Assembly (NCBI GenBank): GCA_030063045.1
Contig: JAQSEB010000124.1
Span: 806,001 to 870,000 of the forward strand
DNA length: 64,000 nucleotides
From: Pratylenchus scribneri
Taxonomy: Eukaryota > Nematoda > Chromadorea > Rhabditida > Pratylenchidae
Reading direction: 5' to 3'
Part shown: positions 32,901-45,405 of the stretch, piece by piece
Position numbering within the stretch: position 1 is the stretch's first letter
How the letters are laid out: every line of letters begins with the position of its first letter
Notes under the pieces: model-generated
Seen by the model: the letters and a program-made list of their open reading frames with translations, nothing else
What the model was told of the DNA's origin: nothing
Databases searched by the model: none
Made by a program: the position numbers and the translations under genes

Positions 32901-33870
32901 AGATAATGGCGGTCTACCCTTGAATAACATACAAGTCGTGAAGTTTTGGATCCAACAAATAGTTGTACGGCAGCAAAATCAAATCGGCCCGTTCAAACAT
33001 TTGGCGTGCTCGATAGAAGGGACAATGACTATAATTAATAAAAATAAATTAACTGAAAATTTAAATTACTTCAAATTTGTGGCAATTCCCTTCAAATCCT
33101 CAATGTCCATTGCTTGTCCATTGGCCTTTTCCTCGTAAATTTCGTCCAAATTGACAATGTTTTCTTCCATTAATTTGTTGTAGAATTCGCATTTTCCACT
33201 GCGTTCCATTGTTCGGCAAATGTGACTTTGCAACACGGAATTTTTTTCTTTCAAAACTTTTTTTTGTAAACATAACTGGTCACGACCAGCTAAAGTTACT
33301 ATGCGGACTTTTCTAAAAATGGAATATAATATTTGAAAATTTTTAAAAAAATACTTACGATTTGTAGACAGTTTTATTCAATTCCCGAACGACTTGTTGC
33401 AATTGGAGGTGAGTCCGAGAAGCGTAGTAGATTTTCGGCACAGTAGATGGAGAAGAATCTGAATGCTCTTCACAATTTTACAATAATGAATTTTTACCCG
33501 ATGAAGTGCAAGGTTCGGCATCCGACTGTGCAAGAATCTTTGCTTTTTCCTCTTGAACCCAAGCAATAGCGGCACAAAGTAACGAGAGCGTTTTACCAGT
33601 TCCAGTTGGTGATTCCAATGCCGCGTTTGTTGACTTAAATATTAAAATTAGACTTATTGATCATTTAAAATCGACAATTTTACTTAAAACACCCTCATCA
33701 ACTTATTAAAGAATTATTTCTAGAATATAACTCACTGCATCCAATGCTTTCATGACTTTGGCCATAAATTCGCGTTGACATTTGTATGGAACATATGGAA
33801 ATTGAATAAAATGATCGCCAATTTGGATTTTCTCGCCCAATTCCTTATTATTTAATCGTTGTTTTATCAT
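29915..33870 (-). CDS. rtel-1: RTEL1-like Fe-S DNA helicase
   Basis: XPD-family superfamily 2 helicase, closest by motif wording to RTEL1. RTEL1 unwinds D-loops, T-loops and G-quadruplex DNA in the nucleus. ATG at 33870 ([14 protein letters not shown]). Motifs in order: [14 protein letters not shown] (Q-like), [12 protein letters not shown] (Walker A), [17 protein letters not shown] (Ia), the Fe-S cysteines (CLQKK, ICRTM, KCEFY, HCPFY), [21 protein letters not shown] (motif II, DEGH rather than DEAH), [31 protein letters not shown] then [15 protein letters not shown] (motif V), [13 protein letters not shown] (motif VI), and [12 protein letters not shown] ending PSWIRPSI with stop at 29915-29917. 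It stops just after the helicase core, so the harmonin-like and RING extensions of vertebrate RTEL1 are absent. About a dozen exons; one intron holds a 0.7-kb minisatellite. Confidence 0.88.
31115..31815. repeat. Minisatellite TTTTCCCAAACATT...
   Basis: About 700 bp of two interleaved units: an 18-bp unit TTTTCCCAAACATTTGTR and a 26-bp unit beginning TTTTCCCAAACATTGTTTTG. They alternate irregularly and sometimes pair as 44-bp higher-order repeats. It lies in an intron of the RTEL1-like gene (exons end near 31965 and begin near 30940). Long open frames on both strands arise only because the units lack stops. Confidence 0.9.
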
Positions 33871-34146
33871 TTAGTTCTAAAATTTCCATTTAATTTACGT
33901 TTTTTCCTTCAATGTTAAATATCAATTATTCAAAAAGAATTATTCATATAACAAAATGAATTTTATTTTACATTTTTATTCGGATAATTTCATAACGAGG
34001 GAAATAGATATTTAAAACAAAGCAAAAGCACATAAACAAAATTTCATATATTTTTGATTAGAGAAAGGGTAGATATTTAATTATTTTCCGCTCCAATTTT
34101 GCACAAATATTTCCATCTCATTTAGGCTGCCAATCAAAAATAATAT

Positions 34147-35432
34147 TCATCCACTGGTCGCCCAAACTTCACCCAATGGTCGCCCATCCAAATAATATTC
34201 CCACAATTTGTTGTAGTATGGTATATAATTCACACCATAAGAATTTTGACGCACGGAATAGATCGACTTCACTGTTTGTTCCTTGAAAACAAATTATAAA
34301 TTTTGAATATTTTGTTGCGACTAACCTTCAATTTCTGAAGACCCAATTCGTCGGCGACTTCAAGCAGTTCAATTTTAGGGAAGTCGTGTTGTTCAAGCTG
34401 GGAGAGCAAATATGTCTCGGCATAATCCAGCATCATTGGAATATCATATTTGACACTGAGTTTGAGTATTTTCATGGCCATTAGGTCTGAAAATTGTTTG
34501 AATGTTGCTATTATTTTCATTTTTGGTAATTAAAAAAACCGTCTAAGTCCTTTGAATTTTGCTGGTCCTGTTCCACAATGGTGAATATTTTGGAAGAATT
34601 CAGCATCCACATCCTTCCCACTGCCATTGGAGTGTAAATCATTTTCGAAAATGCACGAATATCAAAGTCAGCATCCTCGTGGATTGTGAATGTGTCATTT
34701 GCATCCATGGTGCGATGTTCTGACCAATTGCCAAAGAATAAGTTGCGAAAATAATCCGAATTGGAAGCCAATGCCTAAATGTGTTCAATTTAGGGTAAAA
34801 TTTTATTTTAGTGCAAAATTTTATTTTAGTATACTGACATATTTGTTCACTGCAATGACTTTGTCCACAGTAATTTGTTCACCATTTTTTGCTTGACCAG
34901 GATAAAGAAGTCTCAAATCAGTGTCCAATGACATCAATCTAATTTTTCAAGAACAATTTATGTTAGTTAATTTAATTAATATTATAAACCCATGTTTGGA
35001 TTTGCCAGGAAGAACGTTGATCTCAACCTCCAAAACCGTTTGTTCTGCATGATTCAAATTCCAAATGAAGAAAACATCGTTGAGCTCAAAACAACTGCCA
35101 TTGTGGAATATGCATCCGTCTTTTGGAATTCTATAGCGACAATACTGTTGACTGACTTGAAATGCAATGTTGACTTCGGCCATCCAGAGTTTATTGCAAT
35201 CTTCTTCATTAACGGTTATGAACAGATCCAATTTAGGTTTTCCACCATTCACTTGATTGCGTCGTTCCGCTTTAAGGCACCTAAATTTAGGCAATTTTTC
35301 AAAGTATTATAATTAAAAACCATACCAGTTGAACCCGCCAATGTTTTTGGTTCCTTTCCATTCGTTGACATCATTTGTGGCATTAATTGTGAGCTTAATT
35401 GTGTCGGATTTTTTATAAATTACACAAGCCAT
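34147..35432 (-). CDS. MATH-BTB domain protein
   Basis: Likely substrate adaptor for a Cullin-3 ubiquitin ligase, the role known for nematode MATH-BTB (bath family, MEL-26-like) proteins. ATG at 35432 (MACVIYKKSDTIKLTIN). The N-terminal half reads as a MATH-like beta sandwich (NEWKGTKNIGGFNW, FITVNEEDCNKLWMAEVNI, HNGSCFELNDVFFIWNLN). A BTB domain follows (LDTDLRLLYP, VNKYVSILKALASNSDYFRN, TIHEDADFDIRAFSKMIYT). Then comes a helical tail (LSVKYDIPMMLDYAETYLL, LLEVADELGLQKLK) and an end DGRPLGEVWATSG with stop at 34147-34149. Five or six exons with short introns. The upstream region is shared with the divergent SPRY gene. Confidence 0.8.
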
Positions 35433-36293
35433 AGTAGTATTTTATTTCTATTTTATATCTGTAAATTGTAGGAAATGTTTAAATTTTTAGAAAATTTGAG
35501 GATGAGGCAGGTTAATTTGCAGGTGACTTTTTTGGTTTTTCGCGCATGCTAAAAAATGGTTTATTTTTATTTCTTATTTGTTTGCCAATTGCCACCTTTG
35601 ATAGCTTTCATTTATCCTTTCCTTCTCCATCTCCATTCACCTTCCTTCTTCGCTTCGCTATTTATTCGTATTCTGAAGAAATCAATCGATAAAATCAAAC
35701 TTTCGCTTTGAAATTCTTTTTAATTAATGTGCGTGGGAAGTGGGAACTGGGAAGATGAAGTGGAGGGACGAGGGAGGTTGCTGCGTTTGCGTTGCGTTTC
35801 ACATTCACATTTCACCTTTTCACCGAAAAAGGCGAAAACATTTGAATTAAAAATTAAGTTTTTATTAGTTTAACATTTATAAATTTATGGGTTTGAAATT
35901 TTGTTTTAATCTTATCTTTGTAAATAGCCGAAAATCGGTTTGGATATATCTTACAGCTCGTTAGCTAGCTGCTACGAGAACCATTAATTTGTTTAATTTT
36001 ATAAACTTTGATGAACATTGAACAATCAAAAAAATCAATCACACAATATTCAAATCAATAAATTAATCAAATATTGATTGGATTCAAAAATTAAGCTAGA
36101 TAAATGGAAAAAAAAGCCTAATTTATTTAGAAGACTGAACACCGAACATTAATCAATAAATAGTAAATACTAATCATTAATCAATATTCAATACATCAAA
36201 GCATGTATTCCGACAATCTTTGCAAATCATTTTCAGAAAAATATCAAAAACACGTCCTATTTAAATAAACTCCTATTCCCATCTTAAAATCGA
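35433..36293. promoter_or_regulatory. Divergent intergenic region (MATH-BTB / SPRY)
   Basis: 860 bp between two genes pointing away from each other, so it probably holds both promoters. It includes a less AT-rich stretch at 35580-35830. No specific site can be named. Confidence 0.4.
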
Positions 36294-38696
36294 ATGTATC
36301 AACAACAAAATGCTAATAACAACAAAAACGGATATCACTTGGTTGGACCACACTTCGGATCGTCTTCTTCCACCGCTGAAAGCGAAATTAACAAAATAAC
36401 CGAACAAATCAACAAATTAGAGGTAAAGAAACAAATTTGTATTTTAATTTCAATCATTTTCTCAGCATGAATTGACTTCAATGAAACAAATGCAACAATT
36501 GACCGGGAAATGCCGCTTCATGGATACCAACAAAATCTTTGATGAAATGAATGCCGCAATTTTGTCGAAAAATGCAGAAATTGCCCAGGTTTATCAAAAT
36601 TGGTTAATTTGTATTTTATGAAAAATTTTAGTTGCAACTTCGCAAACGCCGGCTGGAATATTTTGAACGAGAACGTTCACAAAAGCTGAGTTCATCGACG
36701 GAAGCAATGCCCACACCAAAGATGATTCAAATGTGCGAAAATGGCAAAATTGAGAAGAAGTTCGTCGGTGCTATGAGCAAAGGAATTGATGAAGATTATG
36801 AAGAGATGACCTTAAGTGATTTTGCCAAAAAGAAGAGGAAGATGGGCAAAGAATTGCGCGGTCATCGAGCATTGCAAGGACATAAAGCGGAGAAGAAATC
36901 AAAGGTTTTAGTCATTTTTGGCCGTTTATTTTGTCCAATTTAGGTGGAATTGGTTGAAGAGCCAAAATGGAAAATTGAGGGAGGAATTCCAACAGGAATT
37001 GAAATGGGCACTGGCGGCAAAATGCAACAAAAATTCCAATGGACCACCGAAAATGAATTTGATGCGGAAAATTATGCAATTTCGGAGAATGGATTTGTGT
37101 TGACCCGTTCCAGCCGGGAAGATGGTAATTAATATTTTTAATAATTATTTAATTTACTTAAAAAATTATTTTAAGGCAAAGTGAAGTCAGTGCGTGCCGT
37201 TCTGCCAATCCCAAATGCATCAAAATCAATTGGATTTTACTGTGAAGTGACCATTTTGCATAAATCAACTTTTTCTTCAAGGTAAATTTCCCAAAAGTTA
37301 AAAGAAATTCGAACAAATCCGAGCCGACAAATCTCAAGGTTTTTCGGCAACATTTAATATTATATTTTATGGCTAATCCTAGACTTCAATTTTTAGTTTT
37401 AAAAAGCAGAAAAAATGCTAAACAAAGAACAAACTATATTATAATCAGTCAAAAAAATATAAATAAAAAAGCCGGAATTTAACTCAAAAATGCAGATTTT
37501 AAAATTTTATTTTTTAAAAATGGTTATTTTTATTTTTCTACTATCATTTGATTTATCATTTTCTGATCTTTAGGAATAATAAATTAGTAATTTAAATTGC
37601 AAAAGCCACGAGATTTAACGGAAAAAACTTTGAAAGTTTTCACAAAAAACCTTGAAATTTTCAACCAAAAAAACCGTGAGATTTTTAATCAAAAAAAAAC
37701 CGTGAGATTTTTAATAAAAAAAACCGTGAGATTTTTAATCAAAAAAATTTCGAGATTTTTAACCAAAAAAACCTAGAAATTATAAGCCCAAGAAACCTTG
37801 AGATTATATGAGTTATGATATGATCTTAAATATTGAGAAATTCCACAAAATATTTTAATATAAAATAAATTCCCTTAAATTTCACAGCATCTTCGTCGGA
37901 CTTTGTGACGCCATTTTTCCATTGGGCTCTGCATGTATTGGAAAGGCGGAAAATTCCATTGCAATTTGGTGCAAACGAGGATTCGGCATAAACCATTCAT
38001 TCAAAGAATTCAACACAAATGGCGACAAGAAGGAGAAATTCAAGACCGGCGACGTAATTGGCATTGGAATTGTTTTTCCAACGGCAAATACGAAAAGAAT
38101 CAAATGCTTTGCCAGTTGCAATGGAATGCCATTGGGTAGATTTAAAATAATTGAAAATTAATTAATTGACTTAAATTATTAATTATCAAAAAAAATGACC
38201 ATTTTTCATAATAAGACTAAAAATTAAGTAAAAGACCACAAGGGTTTAGCCAGAAAAAATTTTTGAGTGGTGGGATTCACTAAAAAACTAAGAAGTTATT
38301 TTAAAAATATTCCTAAATATTTTTTGAGCCTAGAAAAATATAAAAATTTTTGAAAAATTGCAAAAATTTTATATTTTTTAAAGAAAATTTAAATAGGATA
38401 TGAAAATAGATCTGTGAAAACCAGCAGTAAACTAGTTTTAACTTTTAAGTGTATAATTTTCAGAGTTAGAATGATAAATTTTTTGACAAATTTTAAATTT
38501 TTAGAAATTTTTAAAATATAGTATTTTTATAAATCATTATTAATATTTAGGATCGATGTATTTGCCACCGATGCCAAATTTCGCAGAACTTGAATTGTTC
38601 CCGTCGATCACTTTGCTTCAAAAAGGCGATTCCGTCCGTGTGAATTTTGGCAATGAGCCTTGGGCCTTCAACCCGGAACACACTATTCGTCAATGA
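36294..38696 (+). CDS. SPRY-domain protein with N-terminal coiled coil
   Basis: ATG at 36294 (MYQQQNANNNKNGYHLVG). The N-terminal 150 residues are charged and probably coiled-coil (SEINKITEQINKLE, HELTSMKQMQQLTGK, LQLRKRRLEYFERERS, LSDFAKKKRKMGKELRG). The C-terminal half is a SPRY domain: NASKSIGFYCEVTIL, SIFVGLCDAIFPLGSACIG, INHSFKEFNTNGDKKEKF, GDVIGIGIVFP, IKCFASCNGMPLG, and VRVNFGNEPWAFNPEHTI before the stop at 38694-38696. Seven or eight exons, about 410 aa. There is no signal peptide, so it is not a SPRYSEC-type secreted effector even though those share this domain. It probably acts as an intracellular protein-binding adaptor; the partner is unknown. Confidence 0.8.
37640..37800. repeat. 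Imperfect tandem repeat in SPRY gene intron
   Basis: About six copies of an ACCGTGAGATTTTTAATCAA-like unit of 27-32 bp, differing in the length of an A run. Intronic. Confidence 0.75.
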
Positions 38697-39629
38697 GAAT
38701 TAAAATGGCCAAAAGAAGAATTGCGAAGAATTCAGCCTCAAATGATTTTTAAATAATTTAATTTTGGCAAAATTTTCTTTGTCCACGCTCCACATTTAAT
38801 TTATTACTTTTATTACTACAATTCAATCTCAAATTTTCAGTTTAAAACAAACATTCCTGATCTGATCTATTATATTCTTTCATTATATTATTTATCAGGT
38901 TTTTATTCCATCAATTAAATTTGTATCAAATTTTCTGCAATTTTCCATCTAAAAAAACATTCCCTGTACATCTTTTATATAATTTATCCATTATTACATC
39001 ATATTTTATCGATTTTACATACAGAACATCAAAAATTGCATGAATAAAAGTTTTGTATTTGGATTCTTTATTTTAATTTATTATAATTTGCTTATTCAAA
39101 ATTCCAGTAGAATTGAGAAGAGTCCATAAATTTGGCCATAATAAAATATTTAGAACTTGGAACCTTATTAATATTAGTTTGATTAAATTTAAGTAGAAGC
39201 TAAATGTTTCCAGAGGATGGGTTTAAGAAGTCTGATTTAGCCACTTATTATATTGCATCAATAACATTGGTTTTATGACCACAAATTGGCCAAACTTGCT
39301 GGATTTTATGGGCAATTTAAATAATATTCAATTAATTATTCCTAACAAATTTTGCTTGCTAATCTACCACAAGAATATTTCAATTTCAACTTATGAAAAT
39401 TTATATTCACTTATAATAAACAAATATATATTTATAAAAGAGAGAGAAAACACCCTAATTATAATTATTATATTAATTATATTTATAATAAAAACAGTCA
39501 ATTTTGATTTGAATAATTTTTTATTAAGATCAAAAAATTTTTTTGAATATTGCAATTGAAAAATTAAAATGAAAGCGAAATTATATTTTCGTTAATTTAA
39601 TTTCATCGGTTTTCGGCATCATTCATTGT
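38697..39629. other. Intergenic between convergent genes
   Basis: AT-rich 3' flanks of the SPRY gene and the nuclear receptor gene. Plus-strand open frame near 39275 is simple AT-rich sequence without splice or homology support. Confidence 0.6.
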
Positions 39630-42600
39630 TCATTCCCATCTAACATGTAATTCAAATGTTAAATTGCCCCTCATTTGGGCAATATTGAATGCTGTGAGCA
39701 TTGCATATGAATTATCGTCCATTTGGGCAATTTGCTATAAAATGAAAATTTTACATAAATAAAAAATGCCCGAAAATGTGCCTCAATTCTGGTTAAAAGG
39801 AGCAAAAGCCGATTCATTCGACAAACATTTTTTGGAATGAAATTTGCCACCAAAATTGAATTTTCGGTGTTTGAATTTGGTTCATTGATTTTGTTGGCCA
39901 CAAATTGGCTAAGCACTGATAAATATTTTTCACACGAACTTGACACCTTTCGATGCCCTTCTTTGGTCAATTTTGGCACTTAAATGATTTAAAATTAATT
40001 AAAAATATTTAAAAAGGCTGAAGAAATTCAGAACCTAAACATTTATGAATAAATATGGTTCGAAAAATAGCATTTTTTATTTTATTGAGAAAATTACTTT
40101 TAAGAAACACTTGCATGTGTCGGACATGCAAAATTTGTGCTTTTAGAAAAGAAATACAAAAAATTTGCATTTTTTTCTACAAATAAAATTTAAAAAATTA
40201 AAAAAAAATAAGCATGAAAGAAAAGGAGAATTGAGAATTCATTTGATTTAATTAAGGAAGATTTTCGGTATTCCCACAATGTGTTTTGTCTTTTGTTGCT
40301 TGTCTTTTCCCTCAAGCAAAATCATTTTTTCCAGAAAAAGGGAAACATTATTCTTTCTGAAAAGTTTAATTTTTATAATATCGTACCTTTCTCATCAAAT
40401 AAAACTAATAAAATAACAAATCAATTCCTCATTTCTTTTAAGTTTTAATCCATTTCCTTTCCTTTATTTTTATATTTTAGAGAAATTCTGCACATTATTT
40501 TTTGAAGAAATGCCACAATTTTGTATTTTTGAAAAATTGCTAAAGCACCAAAATATGGAGTCTCCATTAAATTTATTGAAATTTGCGATTATTGGTGCTT
40601 TCTATTAGCAGTTGTCAAAAATGGATAAAAATAGAATTGAAAAGCGAACCCGGCGTGAAGAAGCAGATAGCCCGAAGGAGGGCATATTCCGTTTCGGAAA
40701 TATTCAATTCACGCATTGGACGGACCAATTCTTGGATGGCCATTTCAATTGTTTCCGAAAACATTTCACGAATTCTTGAAAAGGATCATTTTTCTTATAT
40801 TAGATGTGGAATTGTAAATATTTAAAATGGTGGAAAAAAATTAATAATTAATTAAAAAATTTTGAAAATTGTGAAAAGTTTAGAATGCTTCAATATTTTA
40901 TTCTAGAACCCTAAACCATATAGCAAATCGATATATCCCGTCAAGATGGATCATTTAATATTGGTTTGGCTTAAGTTTAACCAATTTTAAATAATTTTTT
41001 GGCCAAAAAGAGAAGTAGGTTCAAAACAGTTTAATATCCTTAATTCTTTATTCAAATCATAAAAAATTATATATCAATAAACGTGTCTTGACGAGATCTA
41101 TCGATTGGGTATAAAGTTTGTAAGTTTTGGGCAAACCACAAAAGACTAAACGTTATAATCTTTTCGCCATTTTTAATGTTTTTTTTGACATATAAATAAT
41201 AAATTATTGCCTACTCTGGTTGTAATTTTTGCTGTTCAACCGGATCCATTGGATAATATCGATCACAACTCATCGGAATACCATCCGTGTTTCGATATGC
41301 CGCTTGAAAACATAAAAGTAAATACATGCAACGAGTGGCCCTACGGACAACCAATGTGATCTATTTGGTACAAATTAGTGATAACTGATAATAGTGGATC
41401 AAATTACTCGATTTTGCTCTGATAATTCCATGAATTCAGGCAAATGGCTCACCCAATCGAAATAATGCACCAGAAGTCGACTATAGCAACGGGCAAAACT
41501 GCTTGTATGAGTCAATTGGACACTGGACCAACCCATCTTTCAATGGAATTAAGGAGAAAATTAAAGAATTGATGTGAGAATAAAATGATATAAATAGGTT
41601 TGAAAAGATGTTTTGGCTTGATGTGAAAAAAGCGATTAAATTTCAAATCGAAATTGGCAATTTTGCTCAAAATAACCGAAATATGAGAAATCGAAACCGA
41701 CGTTTTTTCAAAAAACGAAAGCCGGATTTTTAAACCGACATCTTCGAAAAACCGATTCCAGTCCATTCAACCCTAATAAAAAAAAGAGAGATATAAAAAT
41801 GGCAAAAATGGAAACGGATTTTTAAAAATGCTGTCGATATAAAATTTAATCTTCTACATAACCAGCCTTATTTCATCTTTATTGGATTTTCAGTATTTCT
41901 GTCGTTTGAATGTTTTAACATATTTATCATAAATTCAGTTATAAATGTATAGTTTATTTCTACGATTAAAAATGCTTTTCTAAATTTTATAAAAAATATT
42001 TCACTACTTAATTTAATCAATTTATGGAAATATGACTAATAAATATACCGGAAATCGTTCACAAATCAATCCGGGTTGTTTGTAAGCCAATTGGACAGGC
42101 AATTCCAAATTGAATGTGTAGGCGGCATAATTCAACGGTGATATAGTGCAATGTTCGGGTTGATCCACAAATAAATCACAAATCCTACAAATCAATTAAT
42201 TAACATGATAAAATGCAGAATATTTAATCCAATTGCCTTTCAATTTGTACTAAAAATGTGCAAATTGACAAATAATCAACGTTGGCCAAAGGACTATTTG
42301 TATTTGAATTTGGCAAATCAGGAATGGTTGTAATTGCATTGCCTTGGCTCAATGCACGATGCATCAGCATTTTACTCTAATAAATGAATTTAGTTTGTTC
42401 AAAATTGAAACTTGCATTTAACATTTGATGATTTTGGCGTACCAATGTTAAAGTTGTTGATGAATCGGGCGATGATGATTCGGTATTTTTCTTAACAATT
42501 TCGCTTTCCGGACTTGTTTCCGAACAATCCAAATGTTGTGCTAGATCAGCAGCAGCACTTGGATGATGACCCCATTCACTTTGGACCACTTTTAAAATAA

Positions 42601-43819
42601 ACAGATTAAATAGATTAATAGAATCTTAAATTTTATAACAAATAAAGTCTATTACAAAAATAAAATATTTCCTTTTAGAATAAGACTGATGAGTCGATTT
42701 AAGTTTCAGTAAATCGATGCAATTTAAAACTGAAATTTTGATGAAAATCCTAAGAAAAACAATATATTTAAAAGCTGAAAACAAATTTTGCGAGAATTCC
42801 GGTTTAAAACCGACTTTTCCTACTCTATCCTTTTATATTGCTGTCCATATCCTTATCCTTTCCTTACCCATATTTTAAACCGATACACTTTGAATATAAT
42901 TTTCTTATAATGTAAAATTGTTTCAATCTCCAAAAATGGATATAGATAAAAGGAAAATAGTTGGTTTTATCCAAAGGCACGAAAGAAGTACGGTATTCCA
43001 GAAATATCTTATTTTTAGAATTTATCCGAATAAATTAGTTGAATTTGCTTTTTTTCTTATCCCCATAAATTTTCTTTGTTGAGCGCCTATTTCCTCTAAT
43101 TTTATCATACATTGCGGGTTTAGGCCAGCCGAAAGGCATTTTTGTAGGCGACATGCTCGACAAACATTTCGATACCATGAAAATTAAATTGAACATTGTA
43201 TTGTTTTAAATAAATTAATAATACTTTTATTAATGGGGCAATTTTTTGAGCGTGGGCAATTATAAATTCTGCGGAATCGAATTGAACGACGGAAGAAACC
43301 TATATTTTCGGGAATTTGAATTAATCTAAAACATGCTTGTTTTTTCTTTCCTTTAATTTTAGTATTTTTTGCCTCTAATTAGAGGCTAAAAGATTTTCCT
43401 TTTTTAGGGTTAGGTCTGTTATAATAGCCCATACATAAAAGCTGTTTTCAGTATTTTAAATCAATTAAATTGGCCCATTGGCCACCATTGAGTTATAGAC
43501 CAAAAAACTTCATGGCCATAAAAATGGCCATAATTAAAAAACTATTTTGGCAAAGCCCTAATCCACCCTTAGCTCTAGCTCCTAGAACCTTTGTCGTTCT
43601 TACCAAAAAGTTAACTCCTAAAAAGTTTTATAAGTAAAGTCCTTTTTCAAATTAGAGGTAAAAAAGACAAAAAAATTAGAGTAAAGAAAAATCTTTTAAC
43701 TAATCTAAATTAATTCTCACATTTTTACCTTTACAACCACTGCAACATTTACTGCCATAATGATTGGTGGCATTTGGCGCATCGCAAACTTTGCACATTG
43801 ATTCAGGTGGTTCGTCCAT
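39630..43819 (-). CDS. Nuclear hormone receptor (supplementary NHR type)
   Basis: Ligand-regulated transcription factor. ATG at 43819 (MDEPPESMCKVC). Zinc finger 1 is CKVCDAPNATNHYGSKCC then SGCK. The next exon (about 43309-43235) encodes GFFRRSIRFRRIYNCPRSKN and CPINK. The second half of finger 2 is RNVCRACRLQKCLSAGLNPQ near 43165-43100. A Ser-rich hinge follows (about 42590-42430). The ligand-binding domain runs through MLMHRALSQGNAITTIPD, PLNYAAYTFNLELPVQLAYK, SFARCYSRLLVHYFDWVSHL then PEFMELSEQNRV, the segment RATRCMYLLLCFQAAYRN, ETIEMAIQELVRPMRELN then ISETEYALLRAICFFTP, and GHRKVSSSCEKYLSVLSQFV to the stop at 39630-39632. The intron between the finger exons lacks an AG acceptor as sequenced (see findings). 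P-box CSGCKG. The exact orthologue is not clear. Confidence 0.82.
40880..41190. repeat. Inverted-repeat element, family M1, copy 4
   Basis: In an intron of the NHR gene. Contains AAATCGATATATCCCG, AATAAACGTGTCTTGACGAG and ATCTTTTCGCCATTTTTAAT, related to copies at 11.6, 13.1 and 20.1 kb but more diverged. Confidence 0.6.
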
Positions 43820-43989
43820 TTTCAACACTTGCGCACATTTGACTTGGGAATTTGCTGCTTATTTTTCGCATTTTTTATCCCTCAAAGTAGGGATTAAAAC
43901 AGAGTATCATCTTCGTCGTAATATTATTAATATTACTATGGCAACACAATTCGATTTGCAAACAAAATATTATTTCTTATATGGATCTC

Positions 43990-44795
43990 TATTAATTTAC
44001 ATAAAAAATGACTGAATTTACATAAATTCTTTCGTGTGAAAAAATTATTTTTGAGGCCATATAACTAGGGGTCAAGCTAATTCGCGCACTGGCATTTCGC
44101 TCACTGGCAATTCGTTCACTGGGGCAATTCGCGCACTGGGCAATTCGCGCACTGGAAATTCTCTCACTGGCAATTCGCCATTGGGGAAAATAAAACAATT
44201 CACTCACTGGCCGGATATAGTGGGATTAAGGTGGATATAGGGGGATTAAATCGGATTAAGCTTAAGGGGCTAGGGATTAGGGTTAGGGGTTCGAAGCATA
44301 GGATTCTCGCGAAGCCGGAAGCAAAACAGCCAAGCTAGAACTCGCACCCATTTATTTCGGGATTTAATCCCCCTATATCCTCCTTAATCCCCCTATATCC
44401 GGCTATATCCCGCACACACTAAGGCCTTCGGGCTACTTCCTCAATCTTCCGGGCCATTTCCCATTTATTTCGGGGCTTAATCCCCCTATATCCACCTTAA
44501 TCCCACTATATCCGGCCAGTGAGCGAATTGTTTTATTTTCCCCGTTGGCGAATTGCCAGTGAGAGAATTTCCAGTGCGCGAATTGCCCAGTGCGCTAAAT
44601 GCCCTTAACCCATATAACTAGGCCAATTCAGTAAGATTCTCTAACCCTTAGCCCCTCATCCCATCCTCTGCCCTGAACCTAATCCTGAACCCTAATACCT
44701 AGTTATGACCAAGTTATATGGCATCAAAAATATAATATTATTCAACACGAAAGAATTTGTGTAAATTCAGTCATTTTTTAATATAAATTTATATT
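43990..44795. repeat. Outer inverted-repeat element (host of FB copy 3)
   Basis: Arms: left AAATGACTGAATTTACATAA (about 44007), right inverted AAATGACTGAATTTACACAA (about 44775). They continue inward through AATTCTTTCGTGT and GCCATATAACT. The foldback at 44068-44611 is inserted within the left arm. Confidence 0.7.
44068..44611. mobile_element. Foldback element (family FB, copy 3) with 9-bp TSD
   Basis: Ends GGGGTCAAG and (inverted) GGGTTAAGG are flanked by identical 9-bp ATATAACTA at 44059-44067 and 44612-44620. Subterminal parts hold repeated CAATTCGCGCACTGG words. Inside are GGATATAGTGGGATTAAGGT and the family core GGATTCTCGCGAAGCC with TAGGGATTAGGGTTAGGG. A 9-bp duplication is typical of Mutator-like elements. 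No coding capacity. Confidence 0.8.
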
Positions 44796-45405
44796 TTTCA
44801 ATTTTTCATTTGAATTTTAAAGCAATTTGCATATCCCATATTTTAAACTTTTCCTTCTTTAAAATTAATATATGATAAATCATTTTAAACTGATAGAATA
44901 TTCTTTATCTTTAATTTTAAAATAATTACAAATTTACCAAAAGAAGGACACGAAATATTAAACAAAGAAATTGGGAGATAGTTGACAGAGTACGGTATTA
45001 TAAAATATAATTAATAATAATGGGACAAAATATAGATGATATTGAAAAATGAAATATGCGTAAATTGTGATTGACCGAAAAAGGAAAAAATTTAATAGCC
45101 TTTTGCATCATTCTTCCATCATTTTGATTTTAACTTTCCAAATCCATATAGTCATTGTTTCCGATCAGATTTGTTTGATTTCGATTTTATTTTCATACCG
45201 CGAAAAAGTCACTTCCAGCACATAAAAAAAAATATAAATTATTAAAAAAAATAATGACAAATTTTCCTTTAAATTTATTAACTAGCCCAAATTTGGTGTT
45301 TACTTACAATTAGGATAATGAAAAACTACAGTCTTTGTTTTTGTCATCAATGGTTTAAATTGAATTTAATATTGAAAAATAAAAAAAAAACATATTTTAA
45401 ATTAT
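44796..45405. other. Intergenic, AT-rich
   Basis: Between the nested repeat and the 3' end of the unknown secreted-protein gene. Nothing recognisable. Confidence 0.5.

Noticed and set aside
36294..38696. SPRY protein as a SPRYSEC-type plant effector
   Set aside because: No signal peptide; the N-terminus is a charged coiled coil, so a secreted role is not supported.
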